A stretch of 64,000 bases of DNA from Nymphaea colorata (GCF_008831285.2 NC_045140.1:16616370-16680369), one strand, 5' to 3'. Positions 1 to 10,890 are shown, counted from the stretch's first letter. The notes: generated from the sequence alone by a model not told the origin. A program made the numbers and translations.

Positions 1-670
1 TCAACAACATCGCCACCTGCTCGAGCTCTTACTAGCAGCACAAGTCGTCAGATGTCTTCATCGCCACCAATTTCATTCGGATGATCGACTCCCCTTCCTA
101 TCGACATCGATTTTAGGTCATTCCTTCAATCACTGCCATTTGAAACATCACCACCCTCCTCCGGCTTTAAGTGGAACCCAGATTATCACTGTCCCCATTT
201 TCGAAGCCCCCAACCCACCTGCACCTCGATCGTCTCTCTCTTTCTCGTTTTCTGAATCTCCAAAACCTCAACTGGGCAGCCCATCCTCCCCCCATTCCAT
301 TGCCTCCGCTCAGCCTGCGCTCCATCTTTGTTCTTCACACGAGGCCCTTGCTGTAACCGACTTCACACGAAGTATCCGACTTCATCTCCGGAGTCAGGCG
401 ACCACGGTGTGAGGGATTTGCACGACAACGCCGACAAGGCGCAGAAGGAAGAGGGTTTAGGGCTTTGGGAGGGGGAAACGCCGCACGGTCTCTGCAAGAA
501 GGAGAACGACGAGCGAGGAGGTCGGTCGGCGGGCAGGAGGAGGTCGGTCGGCGGCTGGAGGAGGTCGGTCGGCGGGCCGGGCCGGGCCTAATTTTTGGTG
601 GCCACGCCCGGTACCCGGTACCCGGCTCGGCCCGACGGGCCGGATCGGGCCGTCCCGATACCCACCCCTA
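1..670. mobile_element. hAT-type element, right-hand part (left end outside window)
   Basis: This is the same sequence as 35223-35892, the right-hand part of the complete element at 34969-35892. It ends in the terminal sequence CCCGATACCCACCCCTA at 654-670, followed by GTGGGAAA (671-678), the right copy of the target-site duplication. Positions about 519-585 hold three imperfect copies of a ~25-bp GC-rich unit containing GGTCGGTCGGCGG. Short open frames in this stretch have no recognisable transposase features, so the element looks non-autonomous. Confidence 0.8.
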
Positions 671-678
671 GTGGGAAA

Positions 679-2556
679 TCATTTGAAATGAGAAGGGATG
701 AACGATATTCGGTGCAACTATTGTAATTAAAGAACTGTGACACATGAAATTCAATTGCTTAGTGCTAAAGAAAAAAAAAGGAATGTATGTTGCTAGCTCT
801 TGTGGGGATGAAAATGAGATGGAAGACACCTAACATGAGTGCAAGTAAAAGAAATCTCCTCAACTGGAGACAGATAATCAATTTTGTGGTAACATCCTTT
901 AAAGCATTCAAAAATTTCCAAGGCATACGGCTCTTATCAGTTTTACGATTTGATGATTTTTTGGCTTTTCTTTTTACAATTGCAAATGGTTTCAAACTGT
1001 GTTTTAGAAAGTTAGCACTTTCTGTAAATTTTGGTGAATTGGTGAATTGTAAATTCCTAATTACTTGAAAAGTAGCACTCTGATTTACATAATTTACTAT
1101 CTTAGAAGTTTTAAAACTTCATATTAGACCTAGTTTTTCTTTTAAACCATTTTGTCATTTTGCAAAGTTGCAAACATTGTTTCAAACTCATAAAGTTTTG
1201 AAGGATTGGAACATTTTGATGTTGTTTAGACTTTTATAATAAAACACGTTTTTGTAGGCTTTTGTGAAATTCATGTGCTATTTGAAATTTTGCAAAAGTT
1301 AATAAAAGCTTTTCTGGTTTAACAAAATTGCTGCACTTTTTCATATGTTTCTAAAGATTGCGGCTGTTTACGTTTTCTACAAAAAATGTTAGATTTCACG
1401 TATTTACTAATTTAAAAAAAAATCAAACATTTATAAACTGTTTGAAAGTTTTACCAGCTTTGTAATCTTTTAGAAACTTTCTGAAATTTTTTAACTTTTC
1501 AAATATGTGACAACAAATGCTTTCGCTGCTAACGAAACACAATTTTGAAATTTGGTTGCACAAACATTCAAAATTTTCATAACTCTTAGAAGTTCTACAA
1601 CATGATGAAACTTTTGCCTTTTTTTTTGCAATTGATAATGGTTTCGAACTGTTTGGAAATATTACGAATGTTTTATTCCGGTTTCTAAAACTCTGCCCTT
1701 TTTTATAGATTTTGGTGAGGTATATGCTTAGTTTGAAATTTCGCTATTCATAAAATCTTTTCTATTTTTACACAATTCTTGCACTTTGTCACGCGTTTTG
1801 CAAAGACTATTACTCTAAAAAATTATAACTCTTCACGTTTCCTACAAAATGTCAAAATTTTCATACATTAATTAATTCTAAAGTTTATAAATGCTTATAA
1901 ACCTTTCAAAAGTCTTTACACTTTACCAAATTTAACATCTGATTTCAATTCTGAAATGTCCTAAATAGTTTATAAGCATAGTCTGAGTTTTTGGGGAATT
2001 TTTAATTACTTTGAAAGTAATCCATAATTCTAATTACTTTGAATGTGGCACCAGTAATTTACAAAATTGCTGCACTTTTTCACATCTTTTGAAAAAACTG
2101 TATTGTTTTCCAAAGATAATGACTCTTTACCTTTTCTACAAAAATGTTAAATATTTCTCGTACTTACTAATTTGCAATTTTTAGACACTTATAATTTGTT
2201 TTGAAAGTTTTACTAGCTTTGTGATCTTTTTCATTCTTCCCAAAGTTTGTATATTTTCAAATATTTAATCTCAAATATATTTTGCCAGTAAAATATAATT
2301 TCAGAAATTCTTATAAGTTTTGTATAAATTTTCTAAAAATTTGTTAATTACTTGGAAGGAAGCGTTAAAATTTTATGAAATTTACAACTCTTACAAGCTT
2401 TATAAGTTGATAAAGCTTAGCTACTTTTTTTAGAATTGCAAACACATTGAAATTGATTTAAAATTCTGCAAATGTTTTGTTTGGTTATTAAAATTTAGCA
2501 TTGCTTTATATGTTTTGGTGAAGTATGTGCATAATTTGATATTTTGCATGGCCACT
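679..2556. repeat. AT-rich DNA with degenerate internal repeats, no gene
   Basis: The stretch is T/A-rich, with phrases recurring in altered form, for example 'gctgcactttttca' near 1331 and 2070, with related text near 1780. Related sequence occurs at 11380-11990, and a short match to its end lies near 16570-16670. The exact copy is at 35901-37778. I see no coding pattern; the open frames are short and unlike any family I know. Confidence 0.6.
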
Positions 2557-5253
2557 TAGATGCATTGGTATAATGGTCAATTTTAAGAGGTTACTCGTTG
2601 GACAAAAGGGAAGTCAATGAAAAACATGCAATACTAAACTAGTGCGCTCAAAGGATGTGATGTGAATGATATGTGATCGTTTCATTTTAAGCGCAAAAGG
2701 TACGATGAACCCTGTACAACAAAAGGGAAAGCAGTCCTGTGAGACCTGGGAATTGCTCTAGGATTTTGATGAAGCAACATGGGCACCATCAAGTTAAAAA
2801 TGTCAATTAGATGCAATTGAAATAAATGGCTGACTGGTTGACTCAACCAATGCACGACCAACTAGATGCATTGGTATAATGGTCAGTTTTAGGAGGTTAC
2901 TCGTTAGACAAAAGGAAAGTCAATGAAAATCATGCAATACTAGACAAGTGCTCTAAGGGGATGTGATGTGAATGATATGTGATCGTCTCATTTTGAGCGC
3001 AAAAGATACGATAAACCCTCTTACAACAAAAGGAAAAGCAGTCCTTTGAGACGTGAAAACTACTCTAGGATCTTGATGAAGCAACATGCACACCATCAAG
3101 TTAAAAATGTTGGTTAGATGCAATTGAAATAAATGCCTGACTGGTTGACACGACTAATGCATGGCCAACTAGATGCATTGGTATAATGGTCAGTTTTAGG
3201 AGCTTATGCGTATTGCACAAGGAAAGTCAATCAAAAACATGCAATACTTGACAAGTGCAATCAAGGGATCTTATGTAAATGATATGTGATCGTGTCATTT
3301 TGAGCGAAAAAAGATACGATGAACCCCCTTACAAGAAAAGGCAAAGCAGTCCTGTGAGACATGAGGACTGATATGGGATCTTGATGAAGCAACATGTGTA
3401 CCATCATGTTAAAAATGTCAATTAGATCCAATTGAAATAAATGGCTGACTGGTTAAGATGACCAATACATGGCCAACTACATGCATTGGTATAATGGTCA
3501 CTTTTAGGAGGTTACTCGTTAGACATAAGGAAAGCCAATGAAAAACATGCAATACTAGACAAGTGCGCTCGAGGGATGTGATGTGAATGATATGTGATCG
3601 TCTCATTTTGAGCGGAAAACATACGATGAACCCCGTACAACAAAAAGGAAAGCAGTCTTGTGAGACCTGGGAATTGCTCTAGGATCTTGATGAAGCAACA
3701 TGCGCACCATCAAGCTAAAATTGTCAATTAGATGCAATTGAAATAAATGGCTGACTGGTTGACTCGATCAATGTGCGGCCAACTAGATGCATTGGTATAA
3801 TGGTCAGTTTTAGGAAGTTACTCGTTAGACAAAAAGAAACTCAATGAAAAGCTTGCAATACTAGACAAGTGCGCTCAAGGGATGTGTTGTGAATGATATG
3901 TGATCATATCATTTTGAGCGCAAATCATATGATGAACCCGTACAAGAAAAGGGGAATGTGAGACCTGGGAACTGCTCTAGATCTTGATGAAGCAACATGT
4001 GCACGATCAGGTTAAAAATGTGAGTTAGATGCAATTGAAATAAATGCCTGACTGGTTGACACTTCCAATGCATTGCCAACTAGATGCATTGGTATAACGG
4101 TCAGTTTTTTGAAGTTACTCGTTAGACAAAAAGAAAGTCAATGAAAAGCATGCAATACTAGACTAGTGCGCTCAAGGGATGTGATGTAAATGATATGTGA
4201 TTGTTTCTTTTTGAGCAAAAAAGATACGATGAACCCCGTACAACAAAAGGGTGTGAGACCTAGGAATTCCTCTAGGATCTTGATGAAGCAACATGCGCAC
4301 CATCAAGTTAAAAATGTCAGTTAGATGCAATAGAAATAAATTGCTCACTAGTTAGATGCAATAGAAATAAATTGCTCACTGGTTGCACGACCAATGCACG
4401 GTCAACTAGATGCATTGGTATAACGGTCAGTTTTACGAGGCTACTCGTTAGACATAAGAAAAGTCAATGAAAAGCATGCAATACTAGACAAGTGCACTAA
4501 AGGGATGTGATGTGAATGATATGTGATCGTCTCATTTTGAGCGCAAAAGATACGATGAACCCCCTTACAACAAAAGGGAAAACAGTCCTGTGAGACGTGG
4601 AAACTGCTCTAGGATCTTGATGAAGCAACATGCGCACCATGAAGTTAAAAATGTTGGTTAGATGCAATTGAAATAAATGGCTGACTGGTTGACACGACTA
4701 ATGCATGGCCAACTAGATGCATTGGTATAATGGTCAGTTTCAGGAGCTTATGCGTATGGCACAAGGAAAGTCAATGAAAAACATGCAATACATGACAAGT
4801 GCGCTCAAGAGATGTTATGTAAATGATCTGTGATCGTGTCATTTTGAGCGAAAAAGATACGATGAACCCCCTTACAACAAAAGGGAAAGCAGTCGTGTGA
4901 GACATGAGGACTGCTCTAGGATCTTGATGAAGCAACACGTGCACCATCAAGTTAAAAATGTCAGTTAGATGCAATTGAAATAAATGGCTGACTGGTTGAG
5001 ATAACCAATGCATGGCCAACTAGATGCATTGGTATAATGGTCAGTTTTAGGAGGTTACTTGTTAGACAAAAGGAAAGTCAATGAAAACATGCAATACTTG
5101 ACAAGAACCCTCAAGGGATGTTATGTAAATGATATGTGGTCGTGACATTTTGATCGAAAAAAGATACGATGAACCCCCTTACAACAAAAGGGAAAGCAGT
5201 CCTGTGAGACATGAGGACTCATATGGGATCTTGATGAAGCAACATGTGTACCA
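2557..5253. repeat. ~306-bp tandem satellite array, 9 monomers (last truncated)
   Basis: Monomers start at 'tagatgcattggtata' or close variants at 2557, 2863, 3170, 3478, 3784, 4081, 4407, 4714 and 5021, giving spacings of 306, 307, 308, 306, 297, 326, 307 and 307. The 326-bp unit carries a local duplication of about 30 bp near 4320-4385. Shared phrases include 'gatcttgatgaagcaacatg' and 'aaatggctgactggttga'. The recurring minus-strand frames of 60-92 codons are a by-product of the repeat and not genes. The array is cut off at 5253. Confidence 0.95.
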
Positions 5254-5640
5254 GCGATGCACCGGAGCATCCCAGGAGCGGGTCTCCGACAACCATTCAC
5301 CAAACCATGGTAAAAGGTATCTCTCTCTCTCTCTCTCTCTCTGTCCCACAACGCTAGAAGCCCTATTCCTCCACCCTCTGCTTCGAGGCGGAGGGTTTCT
5401 GAAACCAGCGGAAACCCTCTGCCTCGAGGCAGAGGGTTTCCTCTGAAACACTCTCAAACGGAGGTTTCAGAGTTCAGACAAAACCCTCTACCTCATGGCA
5501 AAGGGTTTCCTCTGCATCGAAGGCGGAGGCGTTGAGAGAGTTTCTTTGAAACTTTCTCTTAGGGTGGATGATTTTTCAGAAAAACCCTCCGCCTTGAGGC
5601 GGAGAGTTTCTGCGTCGATGTAGCTTGTCTTGAGAAAGTT
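5254..5640. repeat. dispersed repeat with CT run and palindromic GC-rich motifs
   Basis: This segment begins exactly where the duplicated block ends. It contains a CACCGGAGCATC box, an ATG followed by a splice-donor-like GTAAAAGG, a CT run (about 5322-5342) and a cluster of palindromes built on CCCTCTGCYTCGAGGCRGAGGG (near 5375, 5410, 5482 and 5582, the last two decayed). The same order of parts is seen at about 13155-13295, so this is one repeat family with two members here. No coding function is visible. Confidence 0.7.
5410..5441. repeat. 32-bp perfect palindrome
   Basis: The half-site GGAAACCCTCTGCCTC is followed at once by its reverse complement, with no spacer, so the stretch can form a 16-bp-stem cruciform. 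Imperfect relatives flank it. Confidence 0.9.
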
Positions 5641-6164
5641 TGTATATATTATATAAGTTGAAGTCCGACTGATGAGTGAATTTTCTCAAAATTGGTCGGT
5701 TTCAATATTTTGGAACCCACTTTCCAATAAGGTTTCTTAAATTTCTTTTTTGGTTGCCATCAAAATCTTGATTTTATAAAGTTCTAATTTCATGAGCAGA
5801 GATAATCTCTTGAGCAGTATACCAATCTATGGTCGAGAGCTTTTCTTTTGTTAGGAATCTCTAAGAATTCTACTTTGGCTTCATCACTGTGCCATGTCTA
5901 CATCAAGATGTATCTTTATTTACCTTTGATATTTCCTTGAGGAAGAGGAGAAATTTCATGTTCTTGCTATCAGTTGGCTGAAAGGAATTTTGGAAGACCT
6001 TCGATATGAGCAATGATGAGGAGTTCGATGAAGCTTGGGAAAGGATATTACATTGACTTTGGCAATCACGCATTTGCAAGGCTTCAACAATGAAATACTA
6101 TGAGAAGAAACCCTCATATTCTATAAGATTCTGACAAGATATCAAAAAAACAAAAGCACCTAGA
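5641..6164. repeat. diverged third member of the 15-kb/25-kb repeat family
   Basis: The region around 5930-6140 shares ordered phrases with 15410-15580 and 25550-25730: an attgactttgg-like segment, 'gcatttgcaagg', 'gagaagaaaccctca...ctataagatt' and 'ctgacaag'. It is much more decayed than the other two. No gene is recognisable. Confidence 0.45.
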
Positions 6165-6690
6165 GGAGGGGGGCTGGGGGATTTCTCTACTGTCATTGAG
6201 CTGAAGGTGATGCAATGAGTTTCCTTCAGACCAACCTCCAAAGTGCTAAAATGAAAAAGAAGAAAGGAAAGGAAGCACCAAGAGTGGGGGGATTTCTGTA
6301 CTATCACTGAGCTGAAGGTGATGGAATGGGCTTCCTCGCGGGGGAATTTCTCTACTGTCACTGAGCTGAAGGTGATGGAATGAGTTTCCTCTTAGCGAAC
6401 CTCAAAAGTGCTTATAAAAAAAAAGAAAAAAAAAATGGGGGCACCAAGAGGGAGGATTTCTGTACTATCACTGAGCTGAAGGTGATGGAATGGGCTTTCT
6501 CGCGAGGGAATTTCTTTACTGTCACTAAGCTGAAGGTGATGGAATGAGTTTTTTCCAAGCAAACCTCAAAAGTGCTTAGAAAAAAAGAGGCATCAAGAGG
6601 GGGGGAGGGGGAATTTCTGTACTGTCACTAAGCTGAATGTGATGGCATGGTCTTTCCTCCAAGCAAACCTCATAAGTGCTAAAAAAAAGA
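6165..6690. repeat. minisatellite built on an 'atttctNtactgtcactgagctgaaggtgatgg' core
   Basis: The core recurs at about 6180, 6290, 6346, 6459, 6510 and 6613, separated alternately by about 50 and 110 bp. The linkers contain 'gcttcctcgcg' or 'caaacctcaaaagtgctta' plus A-rich runs. This suggests a two-part repeat unit of about 160 bp. Open frames across it are by-products. Confidence 0.8.
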
Positions 6691-8140
6691 AGAAAAGGGA
6701 AAAAAAGGATCAGGAATTATAAAGTTATGGGGCCAAAATCTCAAGTATCAATTGCAAAAATCTTTTGCACATGCGAGATTCCAAGTCAATGTTTTCTCCT
6801 TTTTTGTGCTTTTCTATGAGGCTGAGAATTACTCCTCTATGTTCATATCCTAGAGATGTAAAGAGTTCCATTCAAGAAGCTTGATAGCATTGCTATGAGG
6901 TACATCTTAATACTCATGAAATATTTTGGGTAAAAAAGAATATATCTCCTGCACACAAACACTTGCACTCACAAAACTCAAGTTGAAATTCTTAGAGATT
7001 ATGGCAAATAAGGTTGTGATCTGATTGATATTGCTCACCTTTTGCTCATGAAAAAGTGTAAACAAAGTTTTCAAACAAAATTCATCCCCCTAGTATTATT
7101 GTTGCATCGAACTATCTTCCTCACAATTAATCCCTGCTGTCTCACCAAAGGAGGATTTTTTATTAGAATATTAAATCATAACCTTCATTTGAATCAATGA
7201 CAACACCCTGATGCTTGACTTGATGAGAAGCAACCATGTGTTAAGGGGAATGGAAAAGAGATGGCCAAGTAGTTTGGCATGACACCTTGGTGCAGGAAGG
7301 AACCTTTTTTTTTTTTTTTGTGTCTTTCCCTTCCTCTTTTTAACTTCTCTTTTATGGCAGACTGAAAGTTTAGTTTGGAATTAAATTTAGGCCATGCTTG
7401 GCTTTGACTTTTCTGTGTTTGTATGAGGTTTGTTGGGAAAGGGAATTTTCTTGGAAAATCTCCATTTTTTGTTTGTGAAGGGTTTGCATGGTTTACGTAG
7501 AGGTAGAGGGTTAGCTGCCAAAAAACTTCTCAAGTTTGGGTCTCTCTCTCTCTCTCTCTCTGTGTGTTTCACCATGGTATTGATTTCCCTCTGTATTGTT
7601 CTCTTGTCATATTCAATTGTCTTTTTCTTCTCTTTGGAAAGTTTTCTCATCTTAATTATTTTTTTGAAGTGCATTCATGCTTCTTCTCCTTACTTGCCAT
7701 GTTCATCTCTCTTTGTCTCCTTCCAATAAAAAATTCTCTTATTTTCAGCATATGGGTGTTGGTTCTTCAGGTGGTGAGTATTCTTTGTTATCATGTCCAC
7801 ATATTGTTCAGCTAGTTTGTTTGCATTTCCATTTGTTTAATATTGAGGCAACGTTAATTGCTGGCCTTCCCTCGATTGACAATGAAAAAATAAATATTAG
7901 AACACCATGGGATCTAGGTAAATCTAGAATGTATAATCATTTCAAGAAAACCCTGAAAAAGGTTTTACGCCTAAAGGGTCCAACCATGGGTGCAAACGTA
8001 GTCCTCTTTTCAATATTGTTTGGGATCATCATAAATTTCATTTTGTTCTGTTTGGTAGACAAGATTTGTGTGTTTCACCATTCACATATACATATGATCT
8101 TAAAAGATCAGGTAATAGTGTTGTTGGCAAAATGCTTTAT
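6691..8140. other. no gene seen; AT-rich DNA with a CT microsatellite
   Basis: The stretch has T-rich sequence and a (CT)n run at about 7540-7561. One open frame of 176 codons on the plus strand (7677-8207) shows no recognisable domain and has the composition of AT-rich noncoding DNA, so I do not call it a gene. Confidence 0.5.
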
Positions 8141-8145
8141 ATTCT

Positions 8146-8405
8146 ACCTGCTGCCAAGGTGTATGTCTAGCTCTGTCTTCAAACACTGCTTTATGGTGCA
8201 CAGATGAGACCTTCAAGGTACGTGCATCTGCACCATCACAATCATCTTTCTCTTTTTTTTTTCTCTTTGTTCATGCTTAGCCTTCCTTGCTGCTAAGGTG
8301 TATGCCTAGCTCTGTCCTCAAACACTTGAAAGCACTAGTTGTATGCCAATATAGAGCCTGGATGAGGCCTTCAAGATACCAGCACCATCACAATGATCTC
8401 TTTCT
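8146..8405. repeat. imperfect tandem duplication (~140-bp period)
   Basis: The phrase 'ctgctgccaaggtgtatgtc...agctctgtcttcaaacac...gagaccttcaag...gcaccatcacaat' (8149-8243) recurs as 'ctgctaaggtgtatgcctagctctgtcctcaaacac...gaggccttcaaga...agcaccatcacaat' (8289-8393). Confidence 0.75.
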
Positions 8406-8644
8406 TCTTTCTTTCTTCAATTCTTGGTTTTGTTTGAAAATTTGCCCAAAACATTTCAGGATTTTTTGAACTTCCAGTTATTTTTGATAGATTTTTAAGC
8501 TATTTCCTGTTTTTGTTTCTCATGAACTAAAATTCTGAAAACCAAGCTTAGTTCTCATCTTTTTAATTCTATCTATTAATGAGATTTTTCAATTCTACTT
8601 TTTCTGAATGTTTTGTGAAATTTTATAGTTTTTGTTGGATTTTT

Positions 8645-8947
8645 ATACTGAGGAAAATTTCTTGCTGGTGAAGCTCAACCAAACATGAAAAGTAACAACA
8701 CCAAGATACATCATTTAAATGCAAGGAAATGAATAAGCAAAATAATCACCTCCATGGTGCTGTAAGTAGTCACCAACAGGAATAAGCATGCCACCTCTAT
8801 ATTCAGATTTCTTCCATTTCCCAAGAAATTTCAAAGGTACCTCCTACAACAGAAAAAATACACAGGAAGAAATTATAAAATGCTCCAAATTCCATTTCTT
8901 CACAACCTCTTGGTTGAGCTTCATTGGCTAGCAATTTTCCTCAGTAT
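8645..8947. mobile_element. inverted-repeat element (MITE-like, TA-flanked)
   Basis: Arms of 38 bp at 8645-8682 and 8910-8947 are inverted copies matching at 33 of 38 positions; the outer part is atactgaggaaaatt and the inner part tgaagctcaaccaa. If the element is taken from CTGAGG to CCTCAG (8647-8945), a TA lies on each side, as expected for Tc1/mariner-type insertion; this is inference. The inside holds an exon-like minus-strand frame (8750-8843). Alternatively the arms could be an inverted intron duplication around an old exon. Confidence 0.5.
8750..8843 (-). CDS. exon-like minus-strand segment, product unrecognised
   Basis: On the minus strand a 94-bp open segment is bounded by a good acceptor (ttttctgttgtAG before 8843) and a good donor (GAG|GTGATT at 8749). 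It reads EVPLKFLGKWKKSEYRGG followed by MLIPVGDYLQHHG, which looks like genuine protein rather than chance sequence. I do not recognise the family. No partner exons were found on either side, and it lies inside an inverted repeat, so it may be a captured or orphaned exon. Confidence 0.35.
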
Positions 8948-8959
8948 GAAAACACAATG

Positions 8960-10655
8960 CATATAAAATGTAAGACATATCCATATGTCACACAAGATAC
9001 ATGATTAATGGCTCATGTTGGCTTCCAATGAATCCTCAACTTAAAAAATGTCCTTTTTCACGCTAATCCATTTCTTCTACCTCTGTTTCTCCAAGCAATA
9101 TTATTCTTTTTGTCCTCTTCTCGTTACATAATTTGTTTACAAATCTAATAACTTGAAGATGCATTGCAGCCTGATCCATTCCATGCTCTTTTCTTTATTG
9201 TTTTTATGCTATTAACATGTGCACACGTTTGTTCACCTACCTGAATAGATGCAGGGTAAAATGACTGTCCTTTTTTAAGCTTAAACGTTCTAAAAGTATT
9301 ACATTTTGAATAAGGTCTTGTTCAGGCACCATCCAAGCTGTACCTGGTTGTTATGGTTTACCCACATAACAACATAGGAATCTGGCCATTCAATTTTTAA
9401 AGTTAGTTTTTATGTTAATCAACATAAAAAATATGGGAATCAGAAAAAAAAAAGGAAAGTTCAGAATATATTAATTACTATAGTAATCAAGATGTGTGTG
9501 ATTATAAACATAAGCAAAGTTGAGTCCCAGTGCTGCTTAGGTTGTTGAAAGTTAACTGTTGATGAAGTATCTCTCTTTCAGGGCCTTGCAGGTCTGTTAC
9601 AGTCACCAAACCAGCTTTCGATTAGGACTTTTATGTTTAGTATTCATCATTTTCCTTTTAGATTTTTCAATATTTCTCATTACCTCGTAGGGCACTGGTG
9701 GAAAGGTTTGCATTCTTACTTTCTTGTTTTCTTTTTGGGAGTGAGATTATATATCTTGTGGTTAGTGAAAACAGGGTTCAATTTAGTTATTAAATATAGG
9801 TTCACTTATTTATTTTCTTGGTGTTTTTATATTCCTAGTTGTTTTTATTGCTTTTCTTTTTGTTTGAATTCTTGTTCTTGAACTAAAAGCACATGGAAGA
9901 AGCGATTTGACAGGTGGGGATAGAGTAAAAATTGACTGTTTGTGTTTGATTTTTGAATTTGATTGTTTATTTTTGCTTTTGTTTTGCCAATAATTTTTTT
10001 TTGAGAAACTATAATTTTTTTATTTTTAGGATCATTTTCAAAGTGGTCTAGGAATTGTTGCTGATGTTCTCTATTTTTGGCAGAATTTTCACATTAAAAA
10101 ATTGTTTAAATATATATATAAAACCGCCTTCCAAATTTCTGCTTTTTTATCTCGAACTTCTTCAATGTATGTAAAATGGGGGCTCTTTTTGTTTCAAATT
10201 TTCAACTTCTAATTTATTTTCCTATACTGCTAGTTGTGGACAGAAGGTTGCAGACCGATTTTGAACAAGATAGGGGTGGACTTTTCATTTAGTTGTTCAA
10301 AGTTAGGGATTGAATTCAACTTTGTGCTTTCAAAATTTCAGAATCTTGGACGTGTAGAATGGAAGCTATAGAATTTTTATTAGATTTTGTTTTCTGCTCT
10401 CGAGTTGCAGAAACTCATAATTTCTGAAATTTATCTGATTTTGCCAAACTTTACCTTTCTTCTAAGAACATGATATAGGGGTGGACACCCTTGCTCACTT
10501 CTCAGATGTTCCAACAGTTGACATCCAAGGTTGCCGCCATCATTCCTGGTTCCAGACAGTGAATTCAATGAATAATCGTGGATCCATTCCAGGGTAAAGT
10601 TTTTCTCTCTCCCATGTTATTATTCAATGAATAATCGTGGATCATTCTTGGTTTC
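8960..10655. other. no gene seen; AT-rich DNA
   Basis: T-rich sequence. A 20-bp phrase, 'attcaatgaataatcgtgga', occurs twice, near 10563 and 10622. The 82-codon frame at 9633-9881 is phenylalanine/tyrosine-rich low-complexity sequence with no family resemblance. Confidence 0.5.
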
Positions 10656-10659
10656 ACTT

Positions 10660-10890
10660 AAATCTTTTAGGTGACATTCAAGTTCAGACTTGTGTGTGGA
10701 TCCAACACTTAAGTGCCTCTGTATCCATTTTAAGAATTTTCTTTGCTCCCTTACTGTTGCTAGCTAGCTAGTAATCGCTAGTGATGAAGCCCATCAGTGT
10801 TGTGAAATGTGATGAGGCGAAGCAAAGCGATGAGCTTGTCGAGGTGGAATGAAGCGGAAGCTTGAAGACAAATTCATAAATTTATCACAA
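10660..10890. repeat. dispersed repeat, copy 1 (partner at 20920-21135)
   Basis: It shares an ordered run with the second copy: 'gttcagacttgtgtgtggat', 'aagtgcctctgtatccatt', 'gctagctagtaat', 'gatgaagcccatc', 'gatgaggcgaag' and 'gaggtggaatgaagcg'. Divergence is roughly 10-15 percent by eye, with small indels. No coding sign. Confidence 0.85.

Larger units (their letters stand above)
1..5253. repeat. left copy of a near-identical 5.25-kb direct duplication
   Basis: This block matches 35223-40474 base for base as far as I can read. I saw only two differences: A/G at about 3469 versus 38691, and one G missing near 40015 relative to 4793. It starts at the window edge inside a hAT-type element, so its true left end is not visible. 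It ends at 5253 in the middle of a satellite monomer, where the other copy carries on with more satellite and this copy switches to a different repeat. The contents are a hAT 3' part, AT-rich DNA and nine satellite monomers. It may be a real recent segmental duplication or an assembly duplication; the sequence alone cannot decide. Confidence 0.95.

Noticed and set aside
2557-2640. tRNA gene suggested by the A-box-like word
   Set aside because: No cloverleaf can be formed by eye and no B-box at the proper distance.
3418-5019. Recurring minus-strand open frames of 60-92 codons with similar proteins in the satellite (also 38640-44696)
   Set aside because: They repeat because the 306-bp monomer repeats; frames are interrupted differently in each monomer, and there is no known domain or start context.
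7677-8207. 176-codon plus-strand open frame
   Set aside because: Composition of AT-rich noncoding DNA, no domain, overlaps a tandem duplication; openness alone is not enough.
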